64,000 nucleotides of DNA from Butyricicoccus sp. (GTDB taxonomy: Bacteria; Bacillota; Clostridia; Oscillospirales; Butyricicoccaceae). The notes below the pieces were generated by a model. The model searched no databases and had not been told where the DNA came from. It saw only the letters and a program-made list of their open reading frames with translations. The translations under genes were made by a program, and so were the position numbers. The DNA is taken from positions 1-64,000 of the forward strand of contig JAHHRO010000002.1 of assembly GCA_020025755.1 (NCBI GenBank), given 5' to 3'. Below are positions 44,752-53,871 of this stretch, piece by piece (the first letter of the stretch is position 1; every line of letters starts with the position of its first letter).

Positions 44752-46581
44752 ATGCGCAGGATCATGAGTGGAATGCTCATGGCAGCACTGCTGCTGGGAC
44801 AGATCCCACAGGCACAAGCTGCATCTAGGTATAAGATCAAGGTCTTTGTAGACAAAGAGGAGCAGGCGGTCGTCGAGGAGGTCAAGCCAAGCCGTGTAGA
44901 ATCCGGTGAGGACAGCAAGATCGTATTCCGGCTGGAAAACGATTATGAACTCAAAGAAATCAAGATCCAGGATCGGGAGGAAGACGAGGATTATTATGTC
45001 AGCAAGGATGGTGACGAGATCCAGCTGTCTGATGATACAAGCTGTGAGCTTGAGATCGATAAACGCAAGATCACGCTTTGGCTGTATGAGATCGAATCGG
45101 ATTACGATGTGACCTTATATGCAGATAAGATCGATACAGAGGATGAGGGCTCCGATGATGATGAGGTACGCCTATCCTTATCTGCAGAGCCGGGACTTAC
45201 GATCAGATCGGATAAAGGGACGAGGCCGAACCTTGGAGATACGGTGAATATCAAGATCCAGCCGGATGCAGGATATCAGGTCGGAACGATCACGATGACC
45301 ATTGGAGATAAGAGTGCATCTGCAGAGCCGTCTGAAAATGTGATCCGGATCGATCGGCAGCCTTATTATATTTCGAGTGAGCTCGATGGCAGCCGCGTGC
45401 TGATTATTCGCAATGTGGGCCGCAGCATGAAGATCCGGGCGGAAGCGATCCGCGGAAGCCACGGGCAGGGAAGCGGAAACGATGGACAGCCGCAATATAC
45501 GATCATGGCCAATGGTGATATCGGTGTCAGTGTCCTTCCGAGTGCGTCCAATGCATCGAAGGGTGGGATGGTAAGCTTTCGGATCAGTCCGCAATTGGGA
45601 TATGAACTGCAAAGCATTACGCTGAAAGTTGGAACGGCTGTCAAGACCTTTGCGCCAAGTGTAACACAGGTGAATGTGGGTGGACAGGTATACATGCTGG
45701 GAAAAGATGGCAGGGATGTGATCCTGTTTGTAAACGATATCAGCAGTAGTGTTTCTGTGACAGCAGCTTCTCAACAGGCTTATATCCCACCGGTGCCGCA
45801 GAAGCCAGCTGCGCCGCAGAAGCCGACTCCGCCAAGCAAACCGACCGTGCCGCAGAAACCGACCCCACCGAGCAAGCCGGCTGTACCGCAAAAGCCGACC
45901 CCACCGAGTAAGCCGGCTGCAACAAAGCCTGCAAAACAGACGCCGCCACCACAAAAACCGTCTATTCCGGTACAGGCGAAGGAGAATTCGTTTGATCCTG
46001 CAAATAAAAAAGCGTTTTTGCAGGGTAACGGAAATGGTACCATCACACCGGAGGCAGCAATCACACGCGCAGAGGCATCTGCGATCCTGGATCGGCTGAT
46101 CGCATACACAAATCCTGAGAAGGCAAAGCCAAGTTTTCAGGATGTAAAATCCTCCGATTGGTTCGCGGCAGCAGTTGGACGGCTGGAACGGATCGGGGCG
46201 TATGAAGTGGAAAAAAATGGGAATTTTCGTCCGCATGATAAGATCACGCGCGGAGAGCTGATCCATTGGATCGCGCAGATCGATAGAGGCACAACAACGG
46301 TACCATGCAGTTATACCGATGTTGATCCGGATAATGTATACTATATGGGGATTGCGTACGGTACGCATCAGGGTTGGATCAATGGATATGCAGATGGAAC
46401 ATTCCGACCGGATGCACCGATCGCACGTTCGGAAGCCGCACATATGGTGCTTCGTATGATGGGGTGGCAGCCAGATGAAGCTGCGATCGCCGGGGTCGGA
46501 AAAGTTTTCTCTGATATGGATCCTCAATATTGGGCGTACAATCAGGTAACGGCAGCAGCACGCGGTTTGTATCGTACCTGA
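44752..46581 (+). CDS. S-layer-homology (SLH) domain surface protein
   Basis: ATG 44752 follows AAAGGAAG and gives a signal peptide (RRIMSGMLMAALLLGQIPQAQA); frames opening before it belong to the end of the FtsA-like gene. The 609 residues have an acidic N-terminal region, a Pro/Lys linker (about 346-410, repeated PQKPTPPSKP) and three SLH repeats (about 411-609: FQDVKSSDWFAAAVGRLERI, YADGTFRPDAPIARSEAAHM and others). SLH repeats bind secondary cell-wall polymers, so the protein is surface-attached. It begins 29 bp after the FtsA-like gene. Confidence 0.92.
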   Translation: MRRIMSGMLMAALLLGQIPQAQAASRYKIKVFVDKEEQAVVEEVKPSRVESGEDSKIVFRLENDYELKEIKIQDREEDEDYYVSKDGDEIQLSDDTSCELEIDKRKITLWLYEIESDYDVTLYADKIDTEDEGSDDDEVRLSLSAEPGLTIRSDKGTRPNLGDTVNIKIQPDAGYQVGTITMTIGDKSASAEPSENVIRIDRQPYYISSELDGSRVLIIRNVGRSMKIRAEAIRGSHGQGSGNDGQPQYTIMANGDIGVSVLPSASNASKGGMVSFRISPQLGYELQSITLKVGTAVKTFAPSVTQVNVGGQVYMLGKDGRDVILFVNDISSSVSVTAASQQAYIPPVPQKPAAPQKPTPPSKPTVPQKPTPPSKPAVPQKPTPPSKPAATKPAKQTPPPQKPSIPVQAKENSFDPANKKAFLQGNGNGTITPEAAITRAEASAILDRLIAYTNPEKAKPSFQDVKSSDWFAAAVGRLERIGAYEVEKNGNFRPHDKITRGELIHWIAQIDRGTTTVPCSYTDVDPDNVYYMGIAYGTHQGWINGYADGTFRPDAPIARSEAAHMVLRMMGWQPDEAAIAGVGKVFSDMDPQYWAYNQVTAAARGLYRT

Positions 46582-46656
46582 TGAAATAAGGGCGACGGAT
46601 TCCACTGCAATATATAGATTTGAAAACTAAATGATAACGGATATCAAGTGTGAGAT

Positions 46657-46692
46657 AAGCATTGCACAGTGGCTGCAGTGCTTATTTTTTTT
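46657..46692 (+). terminator. Terminator after the SLH gene
   Basis: AAGCATTGCA (46657-46666) pairs with TGCAGTGCTT (46674-46683, one G-T pair) and runs into eight T (46685-46692). Confidence 0.88.
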
Positions 46693-47215
46693 GTTGAAAG
46701 GATATCTAAAATGGTTGGGGATGATAAATCCAAGCACATACCTGAAATGTATAGAAACAGGAAGAAAATATAGGGGGAACATTGCTGAAATTCCAAAGTA
46801 TTTTTGGGATGTTTCAGCAAAAGAAGTGAGGAGATACAGAAATAGAAGAAATTTTCCGGAAAATAGGACATATTTTAGCGCGTATCTGAAAAGGGCTTAT
46901 GATTTAGAAATCCGATAGCCAGAGAAAAATTATTGTAAGATAGCTATTTTCTATAGACAAAAGCATGGTTATGAAGTAAAATAATAAGAGATTACCAGAT
47001 AATATGTCGCATCGTGTCACAAGGGGAAGCGGCAAAAGCACTCTCCCTACACAAAATGTTGTGGCATGTGTCTTTATATAGCCTTTATAGAAAGGATTCC
47101 TTCTTTTCAAGGCTTTCCATATCCGTATCATCAGCAGAATATTTTCGGATGTTCTTTTTTTTACGTATATTGTTGCATATATTTCCAAGATTGGAAACCA
47201 AAGGAGGTTTTTCAA
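46693..47215 (+). other. Non-coding region upstream of the flagellar operon
   Basis: About 520 A+T-rich bp without a supported gene. A 95-codon frame from 46631 to 46918 begins inside the terminator stem and has no ribosome site. The region should hold the flagellar operon promoter; the best candidate is the sigma-D-like element at 46977. Between 47080 and 47160 there are weak hairpins (AGCCTT/AAGGCT arms, and ATCCG/CGGAT before eight T), which could make a leader. Confidence 0.5.
46977..47002 (+). promoter_or_regulatory. Candidate sigma-D (flagellar) promoter
   Basis: TAAA (46977-46980), 14-bp spacer, CCAGATAA (46995-47002), which matches six of eight positions of the B. subtilis-type GCCGATAA. 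It lies about 215 bp before flgB. A housekeeping promoter for this operon is also possible. Confidence 0.4.
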
Positions 47216-47608
47216 GTGTCTTTCCTTACATCGAATACAATGCTGCTCACCCAAAAATCAATGGACTATCTCTGGAAGAAGCAGAGTGTGATCGCTGAAA
47301 ACGTCACGAATGCTGAAACACCGGGCTACAAGGCAAAGTATGTCACATTTGAGCAGGAGCTGCGTGAGAGACTGCAAAAAGCAAGTGAGTTAGGACAGGG
47401 CGGTATGCGTACCGCAATGCGTGAAGGGATCCTGGGCAGTCAGATCGAAACACATCGGGCAGAGAATGAAACAGCACGCATGGATGGTAATGGAGTAAAT
47501 ATTACAGAACAGAATATCGAACTGGCCCGCACATATATTCAGTATCAACTGACAACACGCGCATTCGCAGAAGAAATGACCCGGCTGCGTGCAGCGATCC
47601 GTGGTTGA
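47216..47608 (+). CDS. flgB: Flagellar basal-body rod protein FlgB
   Basis: GTG 47216 is 8 bp after AAAGGAGG. The longer ATG frame to 47066 is A+T-rich and unlike the family. The 130 residues have the rod-protein N-terminus (LTQKSMDYLWKKQSVIAENVTNAETPGYKAKYVTFEQEL) and C-terminal helix (LARTYIQYQLTTRAFAEEMTRLRAAI). FlgB is the proximal rod subunit. First gene of the operon. Confidence 0.95.
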   Translation: MSFLTSNTMLLTQKSMDYLWKKQSVIAENVTNAETPGYKAKYVTFEQELRERLQKASELGQGGMRTAMREGILGSQIETHRAENETARMDGNGVNITEQNIELARTYIQYQLTTRAFAEEMTRLRAAIRG

Positions 47609-47645
47609 TTTGTGTGGTTGTTTTTGATTTCGGAGGGAAATGGAT

Positions 47646-48104
47646 ATGGCATTTTTGAGTTCTATGAACATTGTTGGTTCAGGTTTAACTGCACAGCAGC
47701 TTCGTCTGGATGTGATTTCTGAGAACGTGACCAATATGCATACGGCACGCACGGAAAATGGCGGACCGTATCGCCGTAAGATGGTCGTGTTTGAGGAGCA
47801 GGGCGGCAGGCTGACGTTTCAAGAGGCACTTGCGCGTGCGCTTGGGCGCGAACAGACACCGAACAACAATGAAGGCGGCGTGAAAGTTACGCAAATTATT
47901 GAGGATACAAGCGATTTTAAGCAGATTTACGATCCTACACACCCGGATGCAGACGCCAATGGCTATGTTCAGCTTCCAAATGTGGATCTCGTAAAGGAAA
48001 CCGTGGATGCAATGGCTGCACAGCAGGCGTACACCGCAAACGTAACGGTATTCAATGCGCTCAAGGGGATGGCTACCTCAGCACTTGAGATCGGAAAAGG
48101 CTAA
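47646..48104 (+). CDS. flgC: Flagellar basal-body rod protein FlgC
   Basis: ATG 47646 is 9 bp after GGAGGG; ATG 47640 is too close. The 152 residues have FLSSMNIVGSGLTAQQLRLDVISENVTNMHTARTENGGPYRR, the FlgC N-terminus, and VKETVDAMAAQQAYTANVTVFNALKGMATSALEIGKG at the end. It is a rod subunit. Confidence 0.96.
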   Translation: MAFLSSMNIVGSGLTAQQLRLDVISENVTNMHTARTENGGPYRRKMVVFEEQGGRLTFQEALARALGREQTPNNNEGGVKVTQIIEDTSDFKQIYDPTHPDADANGYVQLPNVDLVKETVDAMAAQQAYTANVTVFNALKGMATSALEIGKG

Positions 48105-48124
48105 AATTTAAAGGAGAATAAGAA

Positions 48125-48430
48125 ATGTTTATTACACCTATGGTTCCGGTGCGTTCGGCGGCGGAGCTCTCTGCGCCGAAGCAGACAGAACAGCCTCAGA
48201 AGGCTGCGGGCGGGATGTTCGCAGATATTTTTCATCAGGCGATCAACAACGTGAAGGAAACGGAAAATGAGGTTTCTCAGTCGCTGTATCAGCTGGCGAC
48301 CGGTCAGCTCGATGATATCCATACGCTGACCATTGGGATGAGTAAGGCGGCGGCGGCAGGCGAACTCGTGATCCAGCTGCGCAATAAGGCGATGGAATCC
48401 TACAACGAACTGATGAGGATCAATCTGTAA
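48125..48430 (+). CDS. fliE: Flagellar hook-basal body complex protein FliE
   Basis: This 101-residue protein has the FliE C-terminal half (FHQAINNVKETENEVSQSLYQL, DIHTLTIGMSKAAAAGELVIQLRNKAMESYNELMRI). It links the MS ring to the rod. AAAGGAGAA precedes the ATG. Normal length. Confidence 0.95.
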   Translation: MFITPMVPVRSAAELSAPKQTEQPQKAAGGMFADIFHQAINNVKETENEVSQSLYQLATGQLDDIHTLTIGMSKAAAAGELVIQLRNKAMESYNELMRINL

Positions 48431-48464
48431 ACTATAACTGCTCAAAAATAAGGGAGGGAACGCG

Positions 48465-50126
48465 GTGAAAGAGCGGGCGACAGCTGCGCTGGAAAAGGTA
48501 AAGAGCGTATTAGGCGCGCTCAACCGCAAAACCAAAATTTTGATCGCGAGCGCTGCAATCGTAGCGTTGGCACTGATTATTGGACTGGTTGCGTACAGCA
48601 GCACTAAGAAGGCATCAGATTATACAACGCTTTTCTCGGAACTCAATACAGACGAAGCAACAACGATTTTAGGCAAGCTGGATGAGTATGGTGCACCCTA
48701 TCGATATAAAGGGAACGGAACCATTGAGGTTTTGACGGAACAAGAGCCACAGCTTAAGGCAAAACTGCTGCAGGAGGGTTACCCCAAAAGCGGCTTCACT
48801 TATGATATTTTCACTGAAAATGTCAGCATGATGACAACGGACTTTGAAAAGCAGCAGTTTGTTCTCTATGAATTGCAGGATCGCATTCAGGCAACCCTGC
48901 GCTGCTTTGAAGGCGTGACACAGGCTGTTGTAAATATCACGCCCGCAGAAGATAACAGCTATGTGCTCAATACAAAGGAGCTGGAGCCAGCTAAGGCTTC
49001 TGTGACATTGACGCTCAAAGAGGGCGAGACCCTTGAAAATTCGCAGGTCATTGCGATCCAGAATCTGGTATCCCGTTCCGTGCGCGGTTTGCTGCCCGAG
49101 AATGTGACGATCTTGGATTCGGATATGAATTACTATTCCGCGGAAGATACAGGAGACGCGGCGCAGGACAAGGCGACCCAGCTCAAGCTGGAGACCGAGC
49201 GTAAAGTCGAGGCTGCTACACGCCGCAAGGTACTGGATGTACTGGAAGGCTTCTATGGACAGGGCAATGTACGCGTCAGCGTCAAGAGCACGGTCGATGT
49301 GAAGCGTACCATGCAGGAGGCAACGACTTACACCACGCCGGAAGGCGCGGCTCCTGGCACGGGCATCCCCGGTCAGATCGCGAAGAATCAGGAAGTGCTC
49401 CGCCCGACACCGGAAGCAAATGCTGCCGGCGGCGTGGTCGGTACGCAGTCCAATGCCGACATCAATACATATGTCAATCAGAACAATGGTACTGTGGGCG
49501 CAAATGATACGCTTGTATCAGATAAAACACAGACCAATTTCAATCTGAATACCATGAAGGAGCAGAATGAGATCTACGCACCGAAGGTTACAGACCTTAC
49601 GGTTGCAGTCTCCATCAACAGCGATGGATACGGATCCCTGACCCAGCCGCAGATCGTAGAGCTGGTCGCGCGTGCAGCGGGTATCCCACCGGAAAACGAA
49701 CAGACCAAGATCTCGGTTGCGGCATCTCGCTTCTTTGACTGGGCACCGGAAGAACCGGAGCCGGAAGGCAGCTCGTTCCTAGACTGGGCACAGAGTACCG
49801 TATTCGGTATCCCGATGTGGGCGATCGCCGGTGCAGCCTTTGCGTTGTTCCTCCTCCTCGTGATCGTGATTTCCTTGATCGTGCGCCGCCGCCGCAAGAG
49901 ACGCAGACTGCTTGCAGCTGAGGAGCAGCTGGAGCTTGACCGTGCGACTGTGGAAGCAGAGATGGCACATCAGCAGGAAATGGCAGAGATGCAGAAGGAT
50001 CTGCTCAATATCCAAAATGAGAAGAGCATGGCACTCAAAGAAAACATTCGCAAGTTCTCCGAGGAAAGCCCGGAAGTGGCTGCTGACTTGCTCAGCAGCT
50101 GGTTAAGAGGAGGAAAAGACGAGTGA
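48465..50126 (+). CDS. fliF: Flagellar MS-ring protein FliF
   Basis: GTG 48465 follows AGGGAGGG. The 553 residues have an N-terminal membrane helix (LIASAAIVALALIIGLVAYSS), YscJ/FliF ring domains (SELNTDEATTILGKLDEYGAPYRYKG; LQEGYPKSGFTYDIF), a second helix near 445-470 and a cytoplasmic tail ending ESPEVAADLLSSWLRGG that binds FliG. Its stop overlaps the fliG start. Confidence 0.97.
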   Translation: MKERATAALEKVKSVLGALNRKTKILIASAAIVALALIIGLVAYSSTKKASDYTTLFSELNTDEATTILGKLDEYGAPYRYKGNGTIEVLTEQEPQLKAKLLQEGYPKSGFTYDIFTENVSMMTTDFEKQQFVLYELQDRIQATLRCFEGVTQAVVNITPAEDNSYVLNTKELEPAKASVTLTLKEGETLENSQVIAIQNLVSRSVRGLLPENVTILDSDMNYYSAEDTGDAAQDKATQLKLETERKVEAATRRKVLDVLEGFYGQGNVRVSVKSTVDVKRTMQEATTYTTPEGAAPGTGIPGQIAKNQEVLRPTPEANAAGGVVGTQSNADINTYVNQNNGTVGANDTLVSDKTQTNFNLNTMKEQNEIYAPKVTDLTVAVSINSDGYGSLTQPQIVELVARAAGIPPENEQTKISVAASRFFDWAPEEPEPEGSSFLDWAQSTVFGIPMWAIAGAAFALFLLLVIVISLIVRRRRKRRRLLAAEEQLELDRATVEAEMAHQQEMAEMQKDLLNIQNEKSMALKENIRKFSEESPEVAADLLSSWLRGGKDE

Positions 50127-51136
50127 GTGAAGTAACAAAGAACATGTCGCTGGAACAGAAAGCGGCAGCGGTTGTTGTTGCGCTGGGCGTGGACAAGGCC
50201 TCTCGGATCTATCAGAACATGGCAAACGAAGAGGTCGAGCAGCTCACTTATGAGATCGCACGTCTGGGTCATCTTTCCATGGAAGATACTGAGGAGATTT
50301 TGGAAGAATTCTATCAGATGTGTATGACCCGCAAGGCGGTCACAGTGGGCGGCATGGAGTATGCGCGCACGGTGCTGGAAAAAGCGTTTGGTGATCAGAC
50401 GGCAAATCAGCTGCTCGATAAGATCACACGCTCGCTCAAAAATCAGTCGTTCGGTTTTCTGCGCAATACAAACTCGAAAGATATCTTCTCCGTCTTGCAG
50501 TATGAACGTCCGCAGACCATAGCGATCGTACTGTCTTATATCGAGCCGGATAAAGCGGCGGATGTTATTACACAGCTTCCGGAAGAAATACAGATCACGG
50601 TCGTACAGAACATTGCTGAAATGGACAGTGTTTCCGCCTCTGCGATCAAGGTACTGGAACAGGAGCTGGAGAAGAAGTTCAATACCGTACTCTCGAGCGA
50701 CAACGCAAAGGTCGGCGGTATCGATTATGTTGCAAATGTGATGAACAATGTCGATCGTGCCAGCGAGAAATCTATCTTCGAAGGATTGGAAGTCGAAAAC
50801 GGAGAACTGGCACAGGAGATCCGCAAGCGTATGTTCGTGTTCGAGGATATCATCACAATGGACGATCGTTCGGTACAGCGTTTCCTGCGCGACTGCGAAC
50901 AGAGCGATCTGGTGCTTGCGCTCAAGACGGCTGGCGAAGAAGTTACCCAGAAGCTGTTCAGCAATATGTCCAGCCGTATGGCAGAGAGTATCCAAGACGA
51001 TCTCGAAGTCAGCACCAATGTGCGTATCCGCGACGTCGAGGAAGCACAGCAGCGTATTGTTGACGTGATCCGCGTACTGGAAGCACAGGGACAGATCATT
51101 ATTGTAAAGGGTGGAAAGGACGATATCATTGCTTAA
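50123..51136 (+). CDS. fliG: Flagellar motor switch protein FliG
   Basis: GTG 50123 overlaps the fliF stop (GTGA). The 337 residues carry LEQKAAAVVVALGVDKASRIYQNM, the armadillo-like middle (ERPQTIAIVLSYIEPDKAADV) and the charged torque helix (MDDRSVQRFLRDCEQSDLVLALK). FliG couples the stator to the C ring. Normal length. Confidence 0.97.
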   Translation: MSEVTKNMSLEQKAAAVVVALGVDKASRIYQNMANEEVEQLTYEIARLGHLSMEDTEEILEEFYQMCMTRKAVTVGGMEYARTVLEKAFGDQTANQLLDKITRSLKNQSFGFLRNTNSKDIFSVLQYERPQTIAIVLSYIEPDKAADVITQLPEEIQITVVQNIAEMDSVSASAIKVLEQELEKKFNTVLSSDNAKVGGIDYVANVMNNVDRASEKSIFEGLEVENGELAQEIRKRMFVFEDIITMDDRSVQRFLRDCEQSDLVLALKTAGEEVTQKLFSNMSSRMAESIQDDLEVSTNVRIRDVEEAQQRIVDVIRVLEAQGQIIIVKGGKDDIIA

Positions 51137-51998
51137 CATCCTCAAATATTTTCAGCAAGGTTCTGTTGAAAACTATGAATTTCAAGAAGCCGAGCATCTG
51201 TCTGTGAATACTGCACCGCAGCCACAGCCGCATCCGCAGATGATGCAGCAGCCACAGCAGTTTGTGCAGCAGGAGATGCAGATGGGCATGCCGAATGGAA
51301 TGGCAGCGCAGCAGCAATCTGCTGATTTCGCAAAAAAACTGCAGGAAAGCGCGGAGCGTGAAGCAGAACAGATCATTGCGCATGCAAAAGAGCAGGCAGC
51401 CGTCATTTTAGAGACGGCTCGCTCGGCAGCAAAGCGTGAGGCACAGGCTTTGTGCGAGGAAAAGCGCGAGGAAGGCTATCAGGAAGGCTTTGCCGAAGGA
51501 CGTGAGGCAGGGTATCGAGCAGGTCAGGAGCAGGCGATGGAAGAAAGCCGCAGCCAGATCGAGGCACAGCAGCAGCAGATCCTCGATGATATCGAACGGT
51601 TTTTTCGCGATGCCACTGACCAGCGTGATATGATGTTTGTTCGCGCGCAGGATCAGATGCGTGATCTGACCTTGGCAGTTGCCGAGAAAGTTTTACGCAT
51701 CAGCCTGCAGTCCAGCGGTGAGATCGTAGCACGCATGATACAACATGCCACCGAGAAGCTCAAACGGCGTGAGTGGGTGCGTGTGTATATTTCCAAAGGG
51801 GACGCACAGCGATGTGTACAAGCTGATATCGAGCTTGCACATTCGCTGGCGAGTCTGTCCGACCATGTAAAGATCGTGCCGATGGAAAGCGAAGACCCCG
51901 GCACCTGCATCATCGAGATGCCGGATGAGATCATTGACGCAAGTGCGTCTACACAGATGGAAAATATCCGAAATATGCTGGAGGATATGAGAAGTTGA
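51129..51998 (+). CDS. fliH: Flagellar export ATPase regulator FliH
   Basis: No ATG or well-placed GTG fits. TTG 51129, 9 bp after AAAGG inside the end of fliG, gives MLNILKYFQQGSVENYEFQ. The roughly 289 residues have a Gln/Pro/Met-rich N-terminus (about 20-60), a long coiled coil with GYQEGFAEGREAGYRAGQEQ (GxxxG repeat typical of FliH) and a C-terminal FliI-binding domain (LAVAEKVLRISLQSSGEIV). It holds the ATPase FliI. Confidence 0.88.
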   Translation: MLNILKYFQQGSVENYEFQEAEHLSVNTAPQPQPHPQMMQQPQQFVQQEMQMGMPNGMAAQQQSADFAKKLQESAEREAEQIIAHAKEQAAVILETARSAAKREAQALCEEKREEGYQEGFAEGREAGYRAGQEQAMEESRSQIEAQQQQILDDIERFFRDATDQRDMMFVRAQDQMRDLTLAVAEKVLRISLQSSGEIVARMIQHATEKLKRREWVRVYISKGDAQRCVQADIELAHSLASLSDHVKIVPMESEDPGTCIIEMPDEIIDASASTQMENIRNMLEDMRS

Positions 51999-52016
51999 CC
52001 ATGAAGGAGGCTTAAA

Positions 52017-53318
52017 ATGCTGGACGATATGATTCGTGCGGTGCGCACGGCAGAGACCTACAGCCGTACCGGAAAGATCGAGAATATTGTGGGCATGTCT
52101 ATCGAAGCCTCCGGCGGCAGAGGCGCGATCGGTGATATCTGCCGTATTTACAGCGGTGCAGAAAGCCGCCAGATCCTTGGGGAGATCGTAGGGTTCAAGC
52201 AGGATCGTATGCTGCTTATGCCCTATGAGTCCATGAATGGTATTTCTGCCGGCAATTTTGTACGAAACACCGGAAAGCGTCTGCGCCTTCCGGTTGGAGA
52301 TTTCTTACGCGGTCGTGTTATCAATGCACTTGGTGAGCCGATCGATGGGTTGGGAGCGTTTGAGCCAACGGAATACTGCTATGTGGATAGTGATTATATC
52401 AATCCGCTTGCACGTCCGCCGATCACAGATCGATTGGAGTTTGGGGTGAAAGCGATCGATGGAATGCTCACCATCGGAAAGGGACAAAGAATCGGTATCT
52501 TTGCAGGTTCCGGTGTTGGTAAGAGTACGCTTTTGGGTATGATCGCGAAGAATGTAAAGGCAGATATCAATGTCATTGCACTTGTTGGAGAACGTGGACG
52601 AGAGGTTTTGGAATTTATCCAGCGCGACCTTGGAGAAGAAGGCATGCGCCGGTCGGTACTCGTTGTTGCGACTTCCGATCAGCCTGCTATGCTGCGTATG
52701 AAATGTCCGTCAGTTGCAACCAGTATTGCGGAATACTTCAAAAATCAGGGTTTGGATGTTCTTCTGATGATGGACTCCCTCACCCGTTTTGCAATGGCAC
52801 AGCGCGAGATCGGACTGGCTGTTGGAGAACCACCGGTTGCCCGTGGCTATACACCTTCGATCTATGCGGAACTGCCTAAGCTCCTTGAGCGAAGCGGTAA
52901 CTTTGAACAGGGATCGATCACGGGCGTTTATACGGTTCTGGTAGAGGGCGATGACACCAACGAGCCGATCGCAGATACCGTCCGTGGTATCCTCGATGGT
53001 CATATCGTGCTGACACGCCGCCTTGCCAATAGCAACCACTTTCCGGCGATTGATGTCAATGCAAGCATTTCGCGTTTGATGAGCGCGATCTGTCCGAAAG
53101 AACACAAGCAGCTCGCCTCTCGTGTGCGCGATATCCTGAGCGTATACGAAAAGAATGCCGATCTGATTGCGATCGGTGCCTATAAAGCAGGCACCAACCC
53201 ACAACTCGATTATGCGATCTCAAAGATCGATCGTGTCAACGCCTTCCTGAAGCAGGCGACGGATGAAGCATTTGGGTATGACGAAGTGGTAAACATCATG
53301 GAGGAGATCCTGAAGTAA
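52017..53318 (+). CDS. fliI: Flagellum-specific ATP synthase FliI
   Basis: The 433 residues have Walker A GIFAGSGVGKSTLLGMI, Walker B DVLLMMDSLTRFA and the F1-like signature AVGEPPVARGYTPSIYAELPKLLERSG. FliI drives export of flagellar subunits. AAGGAGG precedes the ATG. Normal length for the family. Confidence 0.97.
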   Translation: MLDDMIRAVRTAETYSRTGKIENIVGMSIEASGGRGAIGDICRIYSGAESRQILGEIVGFKQDRMLLMPYESMNGISAGNFVRNTGKRLRLPVGDFLRGRVINALGEPIDGLGAFEPTEYCYVDSDYINPLARPPITDRLEFGVKAIDGMLTIGKGQRIGIFAGSGVGKSTLLGMIAKNVKADINVIALVGERGREVLEFIQRDLGEEGMRRSVLVVATSDQPAMLRMKCPSVATSIAEYFKNQGLDVLLMMDSLTRFAMAQREIGLAVGEPPVARGYTPSIYAELPKLLERSGNFEQGSITGVYTVLVEGDDTNEPIADTVRGILDGHIVLTRRLANSNHFPAIDVNASISRLMSAICPKEHKQLASRVRDILSVYEKNADLIAIGAYKAGTNPQLDYAISKIDRVNAFLKQATDEAFGYDEVVNIMEEILK

Positions 53319-53372
53319 TAACGCAGAGATGCGTGAAAAGCTGAAATGTAACACAAAGAGGAGGCGGTTCCG

Positions 53373-53822
53373 ATGAAGAAGTTTTCATTCTCTCTGGAAA
53401 ATGTATTGCGGTACAAGAATCAGTTGTTGGATGGCTTAAAAGCCGAGCGCGCCGCTTTGATGATGCGTGTCAATCGACAGGAAGCTAAGATCGAGGATAT
53501 GAAGCAGCAATATCGTGAGACAAATGCGCGTTACTGCGAGAAAAAAGAGCAGGGGTTTACAACGCGTGAGGCCTATGAGTATGATGCTTATTTCCGAAGC
53601 ATGGAACGCACGATCCATCATGAGGAAGAACTGCTTGTGATCTATCGCAAGGAGGAAGAAGCAAAGCGTGATGAGATGATCAAAGCGCGTCAGGAGAGTA
53701 TGTCTATTGAGAAGCTGCGTGAAAAGGAACGCGAAAATTATGATAAGATGGTTCAGAAGCATGAAGAACAGTTTATTGAAGAATTCGTGTCCAACAGCCG
53801 TGCCGCAATGGTACAGGTTTAA
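53373..53822 (+). CDS. fliJ: Flagellar export protein FliJ
   Basis: The 149-residue protein begins KKFSFSLENVLRYKNQLLDG, the FliJ start, and is one long coiled coil rich in Glu, Lys and Arg. FliJ connects FliI to the export gate. GAGGAGG precedes the start. Position after fliI confirms the call. Confidence 0.92.
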   Translation: MKKFSFSLENVLRYKNQLLDGLKAERAALMMRVNRQEAKIEDMKQQYRETNARYCEKKEQGFTTREAYEYDAYFRSMERTIHHEEELLVIYRKEEEAKRDEMIKARQESMSIEKLREKERENYDKMVQKHEEQFIEEFVSNSRAAMVQV

Positions 53823-53871
53823 AGACAGCCGTCGTGTGATGGCAGCTTAAATATGAAAGGAGGTGAGACCA

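Noticed and set aside
45787..45980. Tandem DNA repeats that could suggest a CRISPR-like or VNTR array
   Set aside because: They encode the Pro/Lys linker (PQKPTPPSKP) of the SLH protein in frame; no spacers are present.
46631..46918. 95-codon frame downstream of the SLH gene
   Set aside because: It begins before the terminator stem, runs through the T-run, lacks a ribosome site and has no family features. A 65-codon version from 46721 is equally unsupported.
47003..47060. Possible cyclic-di-GMP riboswitch in the flagellar leader (AGGGGAAGCGGCAAAAGC)
   Set aside because: The conserved class I and class II core motifs are not present in the required order.
46977..47215. Upstream extension of flgB to an ATG at 47066
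   Set aside because: The extra 50 residues are A+T-rich leader sequence unlike any FlgB; GTG 47216 has an excellent ribosome site.
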